A stretch of 53,287 nucleotides of DNA from Candidatus Zixiibacteriota bacterium (GTDB taxonomy: Bacteria; Zixibacteria; MSB-5A5; JAABVY01; JAHJOQ01), in assembly GCA_018820315.1 (NCBI GenBank), contig JAHJOQ010000026.1, positions 1 to 53,287 on the forward strand. The letters run 5' to 3'. Each line of letters opens with the position of its first letter. The stretch's first letter is position 1. Below the pieces are notes generated by a model, which was given only the letters and a program-made list of their open reading frames with translations, searched no databases and was not told the origin of the DNA. A program made the position numbers and the translations under genes. Positions 35,288 through 43,189 of this stretch are shown here, one piece after another.

Positions 35288-35494
35288 TCAATCGACCTTT
35301 ATACTGTTTTCGAGAAGCACGTGTGCGACCACTCTTTCCAACTCCTCGAGAGTTACATCACTCGCATCCTTCCTGTTGAGATGTTCCTGCAGACGCGACA
35401 TTACAATTTGTCTCAGTTCATTCGAGTCTGCCGGAAGATTGATAACGAGTTCTCCTGACACTTTATCGAATTCTATGAATCTTTGCTCTTCCAA
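35288..35494 (-). CDS. Small hypothetical protein
   Basis: 68 residues from a TTG start, preceded by GAGGT 7 nt upstream (CTGAGGTCTTATT). The sequence is well-behaved: a short beta segment (SGELVINLPADSNELRQIVM) followed by two amphipathic helices (SRLQEHLNRKDASD, VTLEELERVVAHVLLENSI). No family recognised. It may share a transcript with the gene at 34707-35162. Confidence 0.5.
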   Translation of the reverse strand: MEEQRFIEFDKVSGELVINLPADSNELRQIVMSRLQEHLNRKDASDVTLEELERVVAHVLLENSIKVD

Positions 35495-36000
35495 AATAAG
35501 ACCTCAGTGATTGGAGAGGTTTATGTCCAAACTCAATACGTGAGTTCTTTGGTTCCATTTCAATAACAACGCCTGATTTAGTGAAGTTCCCCCCAAAAAA
35601 ATAGGCATTCGGATGTCGTGCTTGTGTGTGTTCTCGTGATGTCTGCCAGCTAGTTGGCAAAAAAGCGCATTTTTTGGATTGACATTAAGGGAGCCACATC
35701 TTTCTTTACCTAGCGTGAAAGGGTATCACGGGCGAATCAACGTCTGTTCTCCGGCGATTTCGTCAGAGTGACGCGCCAGCACGGTTGGCCACTGTCTATA
35801 GACCCCGGATTTTGGCAGCAAGTCGGGGTTGATAGTCCGGGAGGCTCGATCATCATGACGGATTGAATCGGAAGCGGGAGCTGCAACAGTCGATCGCCTC
35901 TGAGAGAGCTTGTGCGGGTTGTCTGATCAGGGCTAATGTGAGGACAAGCCCGCTGATCTGTTTTCGGCTCTCACTGATATGAAATTCGGAGAGTTATACG
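35495..36000. other. 506-nt non-coding space, probably a long structured leader
   Basis: A TTGACA at 35680-35685 has no good -10 (TTCTTT at the 16-nt position). Possible stems are ACCCCG/CGGGGT near 35802-35830 and GCGGG(T)TGTC / GACAAGCCCGC near 35918-35956. GGAGAG at 35986-35991 serves the next ATG. I find no tRNA, CRISPR or known riboswitch in it. Confidence 0.4.
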
Positions 36001-36405
36001 ATGGAAGAAACGATCCTCGAAGCTGCGTCCGCCAGCAAATCGCCATTTTCTACGGAGTTTGAGTTTACATTGCCACGTGGGTACATTGATGCTGACGGGA
36101 ATGTCCATGGAGATGGTGTGATGCGCCTCGCGAATGCAAAGGACGAAATAGCTCCCCTGTCTGATCCGCGAGTACGAGCAAACAAAGCTTACCTTGTGAT
36201 TCTGATACTGTCGCGAGTCATCGTCAGGCTTGGTTCCGTCACCGATGTAACTCCGGAAGTAGTCGAGGAATTATTCTCTGCAGATTTGTCATATTTGCAG
36301 GAGTTTTACCGCAGAATCAACGGGGAAGGCGATCTGGCTATTCCTGCATCCTGCCCCTCTTGCGGGCACAAATTTGATGTGGAGTTTAGTTGCCTGGGAA
36401 AATGA
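36001..36405 (+). CDS. Contractile-tail assembly chaperone, first ORF (gpE/gp41-like)
   Basis: 134 residues; ATG 36001 with GGAGAG 7 nt upstream. The core FEFTLPRGYIDADGNVHGDG, VMRLANAKDEI, DPRVRANKAYLVILILSRVI, VRLGSVTDVTPEVVEELFSA and DLSYLQEFYRRIN matches tail-assembly chaperone ORFs of contractile phages and phage-tail-like injection systems. The C-terminus has a zinc-knuckle half, SCPSCGHKF. The ORF ends CTG GGA AAA TGA, a slippery site directly before the stop. The next ORF lies in the -1 frame. In phages this protein and its frameshift extension coat the tape measure during tail assembly. No sheath, tube, baseplate or tape-measure gene is in the window. Confidence 0.75.
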   Translation: MEETILEAASASKSPFSTEFEFTLPRGYIDADGNVHGDGVMRLANAKDEIAPLSDPRVRANKAYLVILILSRVIVRLGSVTDVTPEVVEELFSADLSYLQEFYRRINGEGDLAIPASCPSCGHKFDVEFSCLGK

Positions 36406-36443
36406 CGAGCTACCCCCGGGATCGGATTTTTCGGGAGGTAGCT
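36381..36443 (+). promoter_or_regulatory. Programmed -1 ribosomal frameshift cassette
   Basis: Order: GGAG at 36381-36384, 11 nt upstream (like the dnaX stimulator); slippery heptamer G GGA AAA at 36396-36402 in register with the first ORF; stop TGA at 36403-36405; 5-nt spacer 36403-36407; and a GC-rich stem of AGCTACC+CCCG (36408-36418) pairing with CGGG+A+GGTAGCT (36432-36443, one bulged A). After slippage the next codon is ATG at 36402, the start of the second ORF. Phage lambda uses GGGAAAG at the same gene position. Confidence 0.85.
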
Positions 36444-36608
36444 TATCTTGCGTACCATTTCCACTGGAGCCTCGATGAGATCATGGAGCTTGATCACAAA
36501 ACGCGACACCGCTTCATTCATGAGGTTTCAGAGATAAATCGAAAGATCAACAAGAGCGAGGGGAGTGAATCGCCCCAACAAGCAGAAGACAAGAGAGAAT
36601 CAACCTAA
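36402..36608 (+). CDS. Tail assembly chaperone, -1 frameshift extension (gpE'-like, DUF6760-like)
   Basis: 68 residues in the -1 frame relative to the preceding ORF, beginning at the A that ends the slippery site. The key stretch is FREVAYLAYHFHWSLDEIME followed by LDHKTRHRFIHEVSEIN. This resembles the HWpxxEhxxM motif of phage P2 gpE' and small proteins of phage-tail-like clusters. It may be translated from its own ATG (36402, overlapping the stop as ATGA) but, given the slippery cassette, is expected mainly as a 202-residue fusion. The tail is hydrophilic (SEGSESPQQAEDKREST). Confidence 0.7.
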   Translation: MTSYPRDRIFREVAYLAYHFHWSLDEIMELDHKTRHRFIHEVSEINRKINKSEGSESPQQAEDKREST

Positions 36609-36665
36609 ACTGGATTGCCGATCGGTGGTCCCAACAATGACAGAGGCGTAAGAAGAGGAGTGAGC

Positions 36666-37535
36666 ATGCTAAAGAGAATCGTATTACTGATGCTCGTGGG
36701 AGTTATGGTATTCGGTTGTTCATCGGAGAAATCCGAAACGACCCCTGTGGCAAAGACTCAGAATGCCCCAAAACCGGATTCAGATGTTGCAATATCTTAC
36801 ACAATGCTTGTATCCGGCATACCGATGATGGGGGAAATGACTTTCAATCAGCGTTATCTCACAGATGGTGAAATCGGCAGAGTTGAAATGGAGTCAATCA
36901 TACCTGTTGGCGATCAGGTCAGAACATCCGAATTCGCGACCATCGTTGATCTCGATAACCAGATGGTGCATTACGTGAACGATGCTGCTAAGACATTTGC
37001 CAGTGTTCCGTTCCCGGACTCTGCGAGCATTCCACCCGTGACCTCTCCCGAGATAACCATCAAGGCGGAGTGGACCGGCCAGGTCGACAGCATGGTGGGA
37101 ATCCAGTGCGAAGAGAGAGATGTTGCTTTCACAGTATCGTACAAAGTCAGAGATCAGGATGTCACCACCTCAATGAGCGGTAAGCTGTGGGTAAGCAAGG
37201 ACTTCCCTGGCTACAACACCTTTCTTGCATTTCAAGCGAAGTCTCTTGAGAAGCTGACTGACAGCAGGATGCAGAGTGGCGGATTTCTCGATTTCCTGAC
37301 AAGATTCAATCTGAGCAGGGAGAACCTCGATTCACTCTATGCCGCGCTCGGCGGATTCCCATTCGGCGGGGATCTCGAATTCAAGATAAATGAGGGACTG
37401 CCCCAGTCATTTGATTTGAAGACCAAACTTGAGGTCACAGACGTTAGCACCGACAATCTCGACACTGAGATATTTGCAGTGCCTGAAGACTACACGCCGG
37501 TAGATTTATCGCAAGTCATGGCTCCTCCGAAGTAG
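36666..37535 (+). CDS. Lipoprotein with DUF4412-like domain
   Basis: AAGAGGAGTGAGC precedes ATG 36666. The 289-residue product has a signal with lipobox VFGC (Cys near 18), then a low-complexity linker (KSETTPVAKTQNAPKP). The mature domain has VRTSEFATIVDLDNQMVHYV and DAAKTFASVPFPD, which recall DUF4412, a family of periplasmic or outer-membrane proteins of unknown role. It lies 57 nt after the frameshift extension in the same direction and may be co-transcribed. A long hairpin follows (37580-37641). Confidence 0.75.
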   Translation: MLKRIVLLMLVGVMVFGCSSEKSETTPVAKTQNAPKPDSDVAISYTMLVSGIPMMGEMTFNQRYLTDGEIGRVEMESIIPVGDQVRTSEFATIVDLDNQMVHYVNDAAKTFASVPFPDSASIPPVTSPEITIKAEWTGQVDSMVGIQCEERDVAFTVSYKVRDQDVTTSMSGKLWVSKDFPGYNTFLAFQAKSLEKLTDSRMQSGGFLDFLTRFNLSRENLDSLYAALGGFPFGGDLEFKINEGLPQSFDLKTKLEVTDVSTDNLDTEIFAVPEDYTPVDLSQVMAPPK

Positions 37536-37579
37536 AGAGAGCCGATTTGTGATTCTGTTTGAATAGAAGTAAGTTGTAT

Positions 37580-37641
37580 GCGGCAGCGGCGCGTCAAGAG
37601 GCAGCAAAGCCCAATTTGATTCCATGACGCCCCGCTGCCGC
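37580..37641 (+). terminator. Long-stem hairpin after the lipoprotein gene
   Basis: Arms 37580-37596 and 37625-37641 (GCGGCAGCGGCGCGTCA / TGACGCCCCGCTGCCGC) pair over 17 nt with a single mismatch, around a 28-nt loop. Only a short TTTT follows, so termination is possible but not certain. Confidence 0.5.
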
Positions 37642-37666
37642 AGCAGTTTTAAGATTCCATTGACGG

Positions 37667-38389
37667 ATGCAGAGTATGGACGATGTCTGGATCAGGACCG
37701 TTCGACAACTGGAGAAGGAACTCGCAGACTATAGGCTGCTGAAAGCTCAGAGTTCATCTGAGCGTTACTCGACGGTCTCAGATGCTATGGTGCAGGACCT
37801 TGATGGAGCAAAGGCGCTGCTCGATCAGAAATACGCGCAGATTATCGGATTCATGGCTGGCCTCTCAGACGACAGCGTCGAGTTCGACTGCGACCTCGAA
37901 TGCGCGGCTATAGTAGTCTCGCGAAAAAGCGGAACGTCCTACATATTTGGACCGCAATCTGTGTCATCATCGGCTCCCTATCTATCGTCGGAACTGATCG
38001 GATTCATTGCCGACCATCTCCAGAATGGAAATCCTGCCTCGCCGTCAACTCGGGATTCAAGCGGCAGCCATGCACTCGGCCTGCCGCATGAGCACCCGGT
38101 ACACGAGTCCGTTCCGGGATCACGTTCGATGCTGATGCTGGACGGATCAGACTGGGCGCATCGAGGGTCGGTCCTCGCGGACTACTTCGACGCAAAGCAG
38201 GCGATTCGAGATCGTATGATTGAGCACTGCGATCAGGACATTGGACGGCGCGACTCGCAGGTTATCTGCACGCCGGGTGCGCTCCGATTTGCTCGAGAAA
38301 TCGAAGAGCTAAGAGAGATTGGTCACACTCCTCCAGTGGACGTCGAATGTATCCCAACAACTCCTGACTTTGAATTCTTATCATGGTGA
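37667..38389 (+). CDS. Uncharacterised cytosolic protein
   Basis: 240 residues from ATG 37667 (ATG 37676 is equally possible). The N-terminus forms a coiled coil (WIRTVRQLEKELADYRLLKA). The middle has DDSVEFDCDLECAAIVVSRK and a Pro/Ser/His-rich linker (about residues 125-150). The C-terminus ends TPDFEFLSW. There is no signal peptide and no family I recognise. The position, between a lipoprotein linked to the tail-chaperone pair and the PEGA lipoprotein, gives no clear hint. Confidence 0.6.
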   Translation: MQSMDDVWIRTVRQLEKELADYRLLKAQSSSERYSTVSDAMVQDLDGAKALLDQKYAQIIGFMAGLSDDSVEFDCDLECAAIVVSRKSGTSYIFGPQSVSSSAPYLSSELIGFIADHLQNGNPASPSTRDSSGSHALGLPHEHPVHESVPGSRSMLMLDGSDWAHRGSVLADYFDAKQAIRDRMIEHCDQDIGRRDSQVICTPGALRFAREIEELREIGHTPPVDVECIPTTPDFEFLSW

Positions 38390-38417
38390 TTATGAGTTTC
38401 ATTCAATCGGAGATGGA

Positions 38418-39797
38418 ATGTTGATCCCCTGGCACAACCGCACATCGCTTGCATTAGCAGCATTGATTTCATTTCCGATCATCATTGCTCTTGGTGTCGC
38501 AGGCTGCGGTGGTAATGATGACTCTTCAAGCCATCATGCGGACTTGGAGAGCCTCGGATTGAGCGAGCCTGAAGGGCCGTTTATCCTATGGGTGAACAGC
38601 TACCCGGAAGGAGCCACAGTGTCGTTGAACGGCGAGACGTACGGTAGAACACCGCTCACCGTGAAAGCCATTCGGCCCGGAGAATATCGCATGCACTTGC
38701 AGTTGGCACCATTTCGTCAGATAGACACTATCATTTCAATGGTGGATGGTCAACAGGCGAAACTCGCGCCATTTGTCTTCGAGCGAAGGCTGATACTCGA
38801 AAGCAATCCTCCCGGTGCTGCCATAATAATGAACGGAGCGGAAACCGGAAAACATACGCCATTTGAATTGGACCTGCCAGCGACCGACACGATTAACTTC
38901 AGCTTCCTGTATGCAGGTTTCGAGCCGATGTGGCTCTCAGCAGTTAGTCCTGCTGCTGACGAAGCGAATATCCCTGTAGGCCAGTACTGGGAATTCGAGA
39001 CCGATTCATCCTCCGGTACGCAACGATACATCGGGTCTTTCACCAGAGAGGTCACCATTAAGACGATGCCGAGTGGAGTTGCAATCATACTTATTAGGAA
39101 TGACTCGCTGGTAGGTTACTCTGATGCGCCAATACAGCTTCCTTGTGGGGAGAGAGGTTACAGACTGAACAAGTCCGGTTTCAATGGAATCAACATCTTG
39201 CCGTACATTACGCCAAAGTCACAGCCAGTCTACGTTCACGAACTGACAAGGCAAATCCGAATCGGCGCTGTGGACGCCAATGGCTCTCCAGACGCAGACA
39301 TTGGTGCAGACATTCTCCGTGCAGAACGGGGATACTTTGTCTCGTTCCTGGATGCTGTCACCCCTGCTACTCTGACACTTGTTGGGGCGGAGCAAAGACT
39401 GTTCCTCTCTGCGATTGGCTTTGAGGATACATCCGTCGTCATTGGGGCTGATGACACATTGCAGATCGTGCGGATGCGCAAGGTATCTGCCGGTGTCCGC
39501 GCACATACTGATGCCGCACACAAACCCTCTCCCGGGATTGGCAGAGTGGAGCTTTTCATTCGTGACAGAGAGACAAACCAGAAGATCGAGGGAGCAGAAA
39601 TCATTGCAAAGATAAAGTCAGAGGACAGGATGGTCCTCCTTGGAGTGACTGATAGCATGGGGCAATTCTCTCAGGATCTGCCTCCCGGGGACTACGAGTT
39701 CAGGATCAGTGTTAGCGATTACAAAACTGAGAAGAAAAAGCATAGTGTGAAGGCAGGGGACTCGAAAACTCTTGAAATTCTGCTGAAACGGGAGTGA
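38418..39797 (+). CDS. PEGA-domain lipoprotein
   Basis: GGAGATGGA precedes ATG 38418; the longer frame from 38319 runs through the previous gene and is rejected. The 459-residue product has a lipoprotein signal (LISFPIIIALGVAGC). PEGA-type units are WVNSYPEGATVSLNGETYGR (then TPLTVKAIRPGEY), and LESNPPGAAIIMNGAETGKH (then TPFELDL). A third likely unit is IKTMPSGVAIILI. The C-terminal 90 residues are a carboxypeptidase-regulatory-like sandwich (GAEIIAKIKSEDR, TDSMGQFSQDLPPGDYEF). PEGA domains sit in surface-layer-type proteins. Role unknown. Confidence 0.85.
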   Translation: MLIPWHNRTSLALAALISFPIIIALGVAGCGGNDDSSSHHADLESLGLSEPEGPFILWVNSYPEGATVSLNGETYGRTPLTVKAIRPGEYRMHLQLAPFRQIDTIISMVDGQQAKLAPFVFERRLILESNPPGAAIIMNGAETGKHTPFELDLPATDTINFSFLYAGFEPMWLSAVSPAADEANIPVGQYWEFETDSSSGTQRYIGSFTREVTIKTMPSGVAIILIRNDSLVGYSDAPIQLPCGERGYRLNKSGFNGINILPYITPKSQPVYVHELTRQIRIGAVDANGSPDADIGADILRAERGYFVSFLDAVTPATLTLVGAEQRLFLSAIGFEDTSVVIGADDTLQIVRMRKVSAGVRAHTDAAHKPSPGIGRVELFIRDRETNQKIEGAEIIAKIKSEDRMVLLGVTDSMGQFSQDLPPGDYEFRISVSDYKTEKKKHSVKAGDSKTLEILLKRE

Positions 39798-39935
39798 CAC
39801 AGTCACCCAGGCATTGCATGTATGGTCATTTGCCAATAATTCACTTGATTGTCAGTTGGGACTGATGTCAGATATGGTGATCGGAGTAATTTTTGTTGTT
39901 GATTGTTTTAGCAATAATCGTTTTTAGGTGATGTA

Positions 39936-41039
39936 ATGTTACAGGTTCAACTCTTGGGGAAGACCGACGTTGGTCGGCAGCGCGAAATTAATGAAGATCG
40001 TTACGGGCTTGTCGAGTCTCGAAATCTGGCTGTTGTCTGTGACGGGATGGGCGGACATGCTGCAGGCGAGGTAGCGTCTCAGTGTGCCGTTGATACCATA
40101 AGTGCCCTGTATCTGGACATGGAACTGCCTCCCGGCTCTGAGGCGGCATTCGATCTGCCCGTTGAATTTAGCGAGGAGGGGAGGCGGCTTGTCTCCGCAA
40201 TCAGGATTGCCAATACGCGCATTTATGAGAAATCGGATGCGAATCCGACCCTTGCGGGTATGGGGACAACTATCGTCGCAGTGGTATTCCATGACAATCG
40301 CATGTCAATCTGCCACGTCGGGGATTCCAGAGCCTATCGGTTCAGGAATGGAGTTCTGAAGCAACTGACTAATGATCACTCGCTTGTAGGCGAGCTCGTG
40401 GCGAGCAAGCAGATATCGCCCGAAGAGGCAAGAGATTTCCCCAACAAGAATGTTATCACAAGAGCTCTCGGCGTCAGAGAGAGAGTGAAGATTGACCTTC
40501 GCGAAGAGGGGATAGCGCCCGGAGATATCTTCCTGCTCTGCAGCGATGGGCTTACAGGGTGCCTTCCAGATACGGAAATACTTGGGATTATCTCGGCTGC
40601 AAGTGAAGATCTCCATAAGATTGCCAACGATCTGATTGATGGCGCCAATAATGGAGGGGGAGACGACAACATCACCTGCGCGCTGGTTCGAGTTGACAGC
40701 GCCCGTGCCGCCGATGAATCTGACCCCGGTCTTGAGACGATCACTTTCCCGGAAGAGAATGACTTGGAACTGGCTGCTCAGAAAATAGTCGCCGACTTCC
40801 TCGACAATATGCCGGAGGAGAAAGAGGAAACACCGGTTCCCGATGAGGTCCCATCCGAGGAGCTCACGAATATGACCACAGAAGAGAGGGATCTCTCTGA
40901 AATATTCGAACCCAAGGGGCACTCTGCCAATTTCCTGCTTGGCCTGATTCTCGTGCTCGTCGTCGCCTGCGTGGCCGTCCTCGTGTTTGACATCGCCGGA
41001 GCGCGAGAATTCACCTGGAACTTTCTGGGGCTGAATTGA
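39936..41039 (+). CDS. PP2C-family Ser/Thr phosphatase with C-terminal membrane anchor
   Basis: 367 residues. The PP2C domain (about 1-255) has all metal motifs: GRQREINEDRYG, VVCDGMGGHAAGE, GMGTTIVAVV, CHVGDSRAYR, LLCSDGLTG and GGGDDNITCALV. An acidic linker follows (about 258-330, EENDLELAAQ, PEEKEETPVPDE). A single transmembrane helix (LLGLILVLVVACVAVLVF) near the end anchors it with the catalytic domain in the cytosol. Such PrpC/Stp-type enzymes reverse PASTA-kinase phosphorylation. No kinase gene is in the window, though a kinase-less PASTA protein is at 45793-46566. Confidence 0.93.
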   Translation: MLQVQLLGKTDVGRQREINEDRYGLVESRNLAVVCDGMGGHAAGEVASQCAVDTISALYLDMELPPGSEAAFDLPVEFSEEGRRLVSAIRIANTRIYEKSDANPTLAGMGTTIVAVVFHDNRMSICHVGDSRAYRFRNGVLKQLTNDHSLVGELVASKQISPEEARDFPNKNVITRALGVRERVKIDLREEGIAPGDIFLLCSDGLTGCLPDTEILGIISAASEDLHKIANDLIDGANNGGGDDNITCALVRVDSARAADESDPGLETITFPEENDLELAAQKIVADFLDNMPEEKEETPVPDEVPSEELTNMTTEERDLSEIFEPKGHSANFLLGLILVLVVACVAVLVFDIAGAREFTWNFLGLN

Positions 41040-41226
41040 CAAAAGGCGCTGCCGTGCGTCATTTTCGTTGGCAAATAGTGATATCTAGTAACGAATTACG
41101 CTGCTTGATTGCTGGAGTAAATCTGACAGAGACAGGATAATGCCGGACTTCGCTGGGCGCTTTGCTCGGAGGTCAATACCTGCATTTCTACGGGAGATTC
41201 ATCGGTAGTGCGATTCCAATAGGAAA

Positions 41227-41247
41227 GCCGCATCCGATGGATGCGGC
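41227..41247 (-). terminator. Rho-independent terminator after rplS
   Basis: On the minus strand, GCCGCATCC / GGATGCGGC (9 bp, loop ATC), then TTTCCT, 29 nt past the rplS stop. It closes the ffh to rplS operon. Confidence 0.8.
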
Positions 41248-41275
41248 CTCTTGTCTGTCAGATTCAGCTTACGAG

Positions 41276-41662
41276 CTATTCGCTTTCTTTCTGCTCTTTC
41301 AGCTTCTTGCGATCGACTTTCTTCTCTTCAATTCGGCTCTGCTTGCCAACAAGGTTGCGCAGATAGTAGAGCTTGGCACGTCTGACTTTGCCCTGTCGAA
41401 GTCTTTCGATTTTGGGGACGTTCGGTGAGTGAAGGGGGAAGATTCTCTCGACGCCTATTCCAGAGGACATTTTCCAGACGGTGAATGTGGCGCCCGTTCC
41501 GGCTCCACGTCTACCGATGACTGTTCCCTGGAATACCTGGATGCGCTCCTTTTCGCCCTCACGGATCTTCACATGTACTTTGACAGTGTCACCGGGGCCA
41601 AATTGCACTTCCTGTTTGGTGAGATTATCCGCTTCTACTTTCGAGATCAGGTTCATGTTCAT
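41276..41662 (-). CDS. rplS: 50S ribosomal protein L19
   Basis: 128 residues with a textbook AGGAGGTG 6 nt before ATG 41662. L19 hallmarks: [54 protein letters not shown] and [11 protein letters not shown] lysine-rich C-terminal tail ([15 protein letters not shown]) adds about 15 residues beyond typical L19. It sits at the 30S-50S interface. Last gene of the ffh-rpsP-khpA-rimM-trmD-rplS group. Confidence 0.98.
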   Translation of the reverse strand: MNMNLISKVEADNLTKQEVQFGPGDTVKVHVKIREGEKERIQVFQGTVIGRRGAGTGATFTVWKMSSGIGVERIFPLHSPNVPKIERLRQGKVRRAKLYYLRNLVGKQSRIEEKKVDRKKLKEQKESE

Positions 41663-41681
41663 GGAGCACCTCCTGCTATCT

Positions 41682-42425
41682 TTACTCTGATACTCTCGTA
41701 CTCAAGTCGCTTATGATTTGTCTATCTTCATTTGTCAAATCGGCCGTATCCAGCATTTCCGGACGGTTCTTCAGTGTTTTTTCCAACGATTTTGTTCGGC
41801 GAAACTTTCTAATATTCTCATGGTGTCCCGACACAAGAACTTCGGGCACCTCTAATCCGTTAAACTCCTGCGGCCGCGTGTACTCGGGATGTCCGAGCAA
41901 CCCTGATGTGAAACTGTCTGTTTCGGCTGCCTCAAATTTGCTCATGTAGCCGGGCAGAAGTCTCGCTGTGGCCTCGACCATCACCAGCGCTGCGAATTCC
42001 CCGCCTGTCAGTACATAATCGCCTATCGAGAATTCCTCAACGTCGAACAGGCTCATCACGCGCTCGTCGATGCCTTTATATCTTCCGCAGACTACAATCA
42101 AGTGCTTCTCCAGGCTCAATTCTTCAGCGGTTCTTTGCTCGAATCTCTTCCCTGATGCAGACGTGACAATAATCCTGTGAGATAGGTCTGAATGTCTCTC
42201 TATGCACGATTTAATTCCGCGATAGACTGGCTCGACTTTCATAACCATCCCGGGACCACCTCCAAATGGTGCGTCATCCACGGTGCTGTGTTTGTCGTCG
42301 GTGAAATCGCGAAGGTCATGGATATTGATCGACAGGAGTTCTTCCTCGACCGCCTTTCCGAGCAGAGACTCAGAAAGGGCGGGGGAGACCATCTCTGGGA
42401 ATATCGTTAATATGTCGATGACCAT
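41682..42425 (-). CDS. trmD: TrmD, tRNA (guanine-N1)-methyltransferase
   Basis: 247 residues. The ATG at 42425 overlaps the rimM stop as TGATG, so coupling is likely; a GTG one codon earlier is less likely. SPOUT-class motifs: [50 protein letters not shown] with EATARLLPG, and the C-terminal [12 protein letters not shown] with [15 protein letters not shown]. It makes m1G37 in tRNAs and prevents frameshifting. Confidence 0.98.
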   Translation of the reverse strand: MVIDILTIFPEMVSPALSESLLGKAVEEELLSINIHDLRDFTDDKHSTVDDAPFGGGPGMVMKVEPVYRGIKSCIERHSDLSHRIIVTSASGKRFEQRTAEELSLEKHLIVVCGRYKGIDERVMSLFDVEEFSIGDYVLTGGEFAALVMVEATARLLPGYMSKFEAAETDSFTSGLLGHPEYTRPQEFNGLEVPEVLVSGHHENIRKFRRTKSLEKTLKNRPEMLDTADLTNEDRQIISDLSTRVSE

Positions 42426-42940
42426 CACTCAAATTCCAGGCCTGTGAGAAGCTCAACCTCCATTCGTTTGTTCTTAAGGTCTACCTTCTTCACTATATCC
42501 CGGATCGCCGGGATCGATAACCTGCCTTTGTCTCCCTCAATCAGGTAAACGTCATTGGCAGGGTATTGATTTATTTCTACTATCTTTCCGAGTTGCTCTC
42601 CTGAAGTCGTAAACACCTCTACTCCGATCAGATCAAACAGATAATAGTTGCCTTCCTCCAGCTCCGGGAGTTCCGTGGTCTCGGTCAGCAGGTATCCGCC
42701 TTTAAGCTGATCGGCTCGGTTCTTGTCGTCTACTCCTTCCAGCTTGATAAGCCATCCTTTCGGCGTGGCTGTACAACTCTCTATACGAAATCGTATTCTT
42801 CGGTCTCTGACTTCTACTAAAGTCTCTCTGAGAGCTTTGAATCTCTCAGGGTTATCGGTCAAGTTTTCTACGGCGACTACACCACTCACTCCGTGTGCGC
42901 GGCGGATGCAGCCGATAGCGACAAACTCAGGTCGGTCCAT
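42425..42940 (-). CDS. rimM: RimM, 16S rRNA processing protein
   Basis: 171 residues: N-terminal RimM barrel (AIGCIRRAHGVSGVVAVENL) and C-terminal PRC barrel (YYLFDLIGVEVFTTSGEQLG, IVEINQYPANDVYLIEGD, IPAIRDIVKKVDLKNKRMEV). It assists maturation of the 30S head and binds S19. Its ATG directly follows the khpA stop, and its stop overlaps trmD. Confidence 0.97.
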   Translation of the reverse strand: MDRPEFVAIGCIRRAHGVSGVVAVENLTDNPERFKALRETLVEVRDRRIRFRIESCTATPKGWLIKLEGVDDKNRADQLKGGYLLTETTELPELEEGNYYLFDLIGVEVFTTSGEQLGKIVEINQYPANDVYLIEGDKGRLSIPAIRDIVKKVDLKNKRMEVELLTGLEFE

Positions 42941-43171
42941 CTACTCAAGTATTTCCAATACAGCCCTCTTTCCCTGCTTGGCTGAAATGGCTGCGATAAG
43001 AGTTCGAATCGCCTTCGCGGTTTGTCCTTTTTTCCCGATAACCTTGCCCAAATCTCCCTGGGCAACGCGCAGTTCGTACACTGTGGTCTTGGAGCCAACA
43101 ATCTCCGTCAGGCGAACGTCGTCCGGATTGTCAACCAGTGCGCGTACGATATTCACGATGAACTCGTTCAC
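42941..43171 (-). CDS. khpA: KH-domain RNA-binding protein KhpA
   Basis: 76 residues, a single type II KH domain with the GxxG loop (KVIGKKGQTAKAIRTLI), preceded by the ELRVAQGDLG strand. This small protein is typically encoded between rpsP and rimM and binds RNA globally together with KhpB/EloR. Its stop is immediately followed by the rimM ATG. Confidence 0.95.
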   Translation of the reverse strand: MNEFIVNIVRALVDNPDDVRLTEIVGSKTTVYELRVAQGDLGKVIGKKGQTAKAIRTLIAAISAKQGKRAVLEILE

Positions 43172-43189
43172 AGTAGTGCTCCTTCCGGA

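Noticed and set aside
35656-35675. Possible sigma-54 promoter (TTGGCA...GC)
   Set aside because: The GG to GC distance is 11 or 9 rather than 12, so the essential spacing is wrong.
37667-39797. The genes after the tail-chaperone pair as further injection-system components
   Set aside because: One is a coiled-coil protein of unknown type and the other a PEGA lipoprotein; neither shows sheath, tube, baseplate or LysM features.
40305-41042. 245-codon open frame opposite the PP2C gene
   Set aside because: Antisense shadow with no protein-like composition; the plus strand carries complete PP2C motifs.
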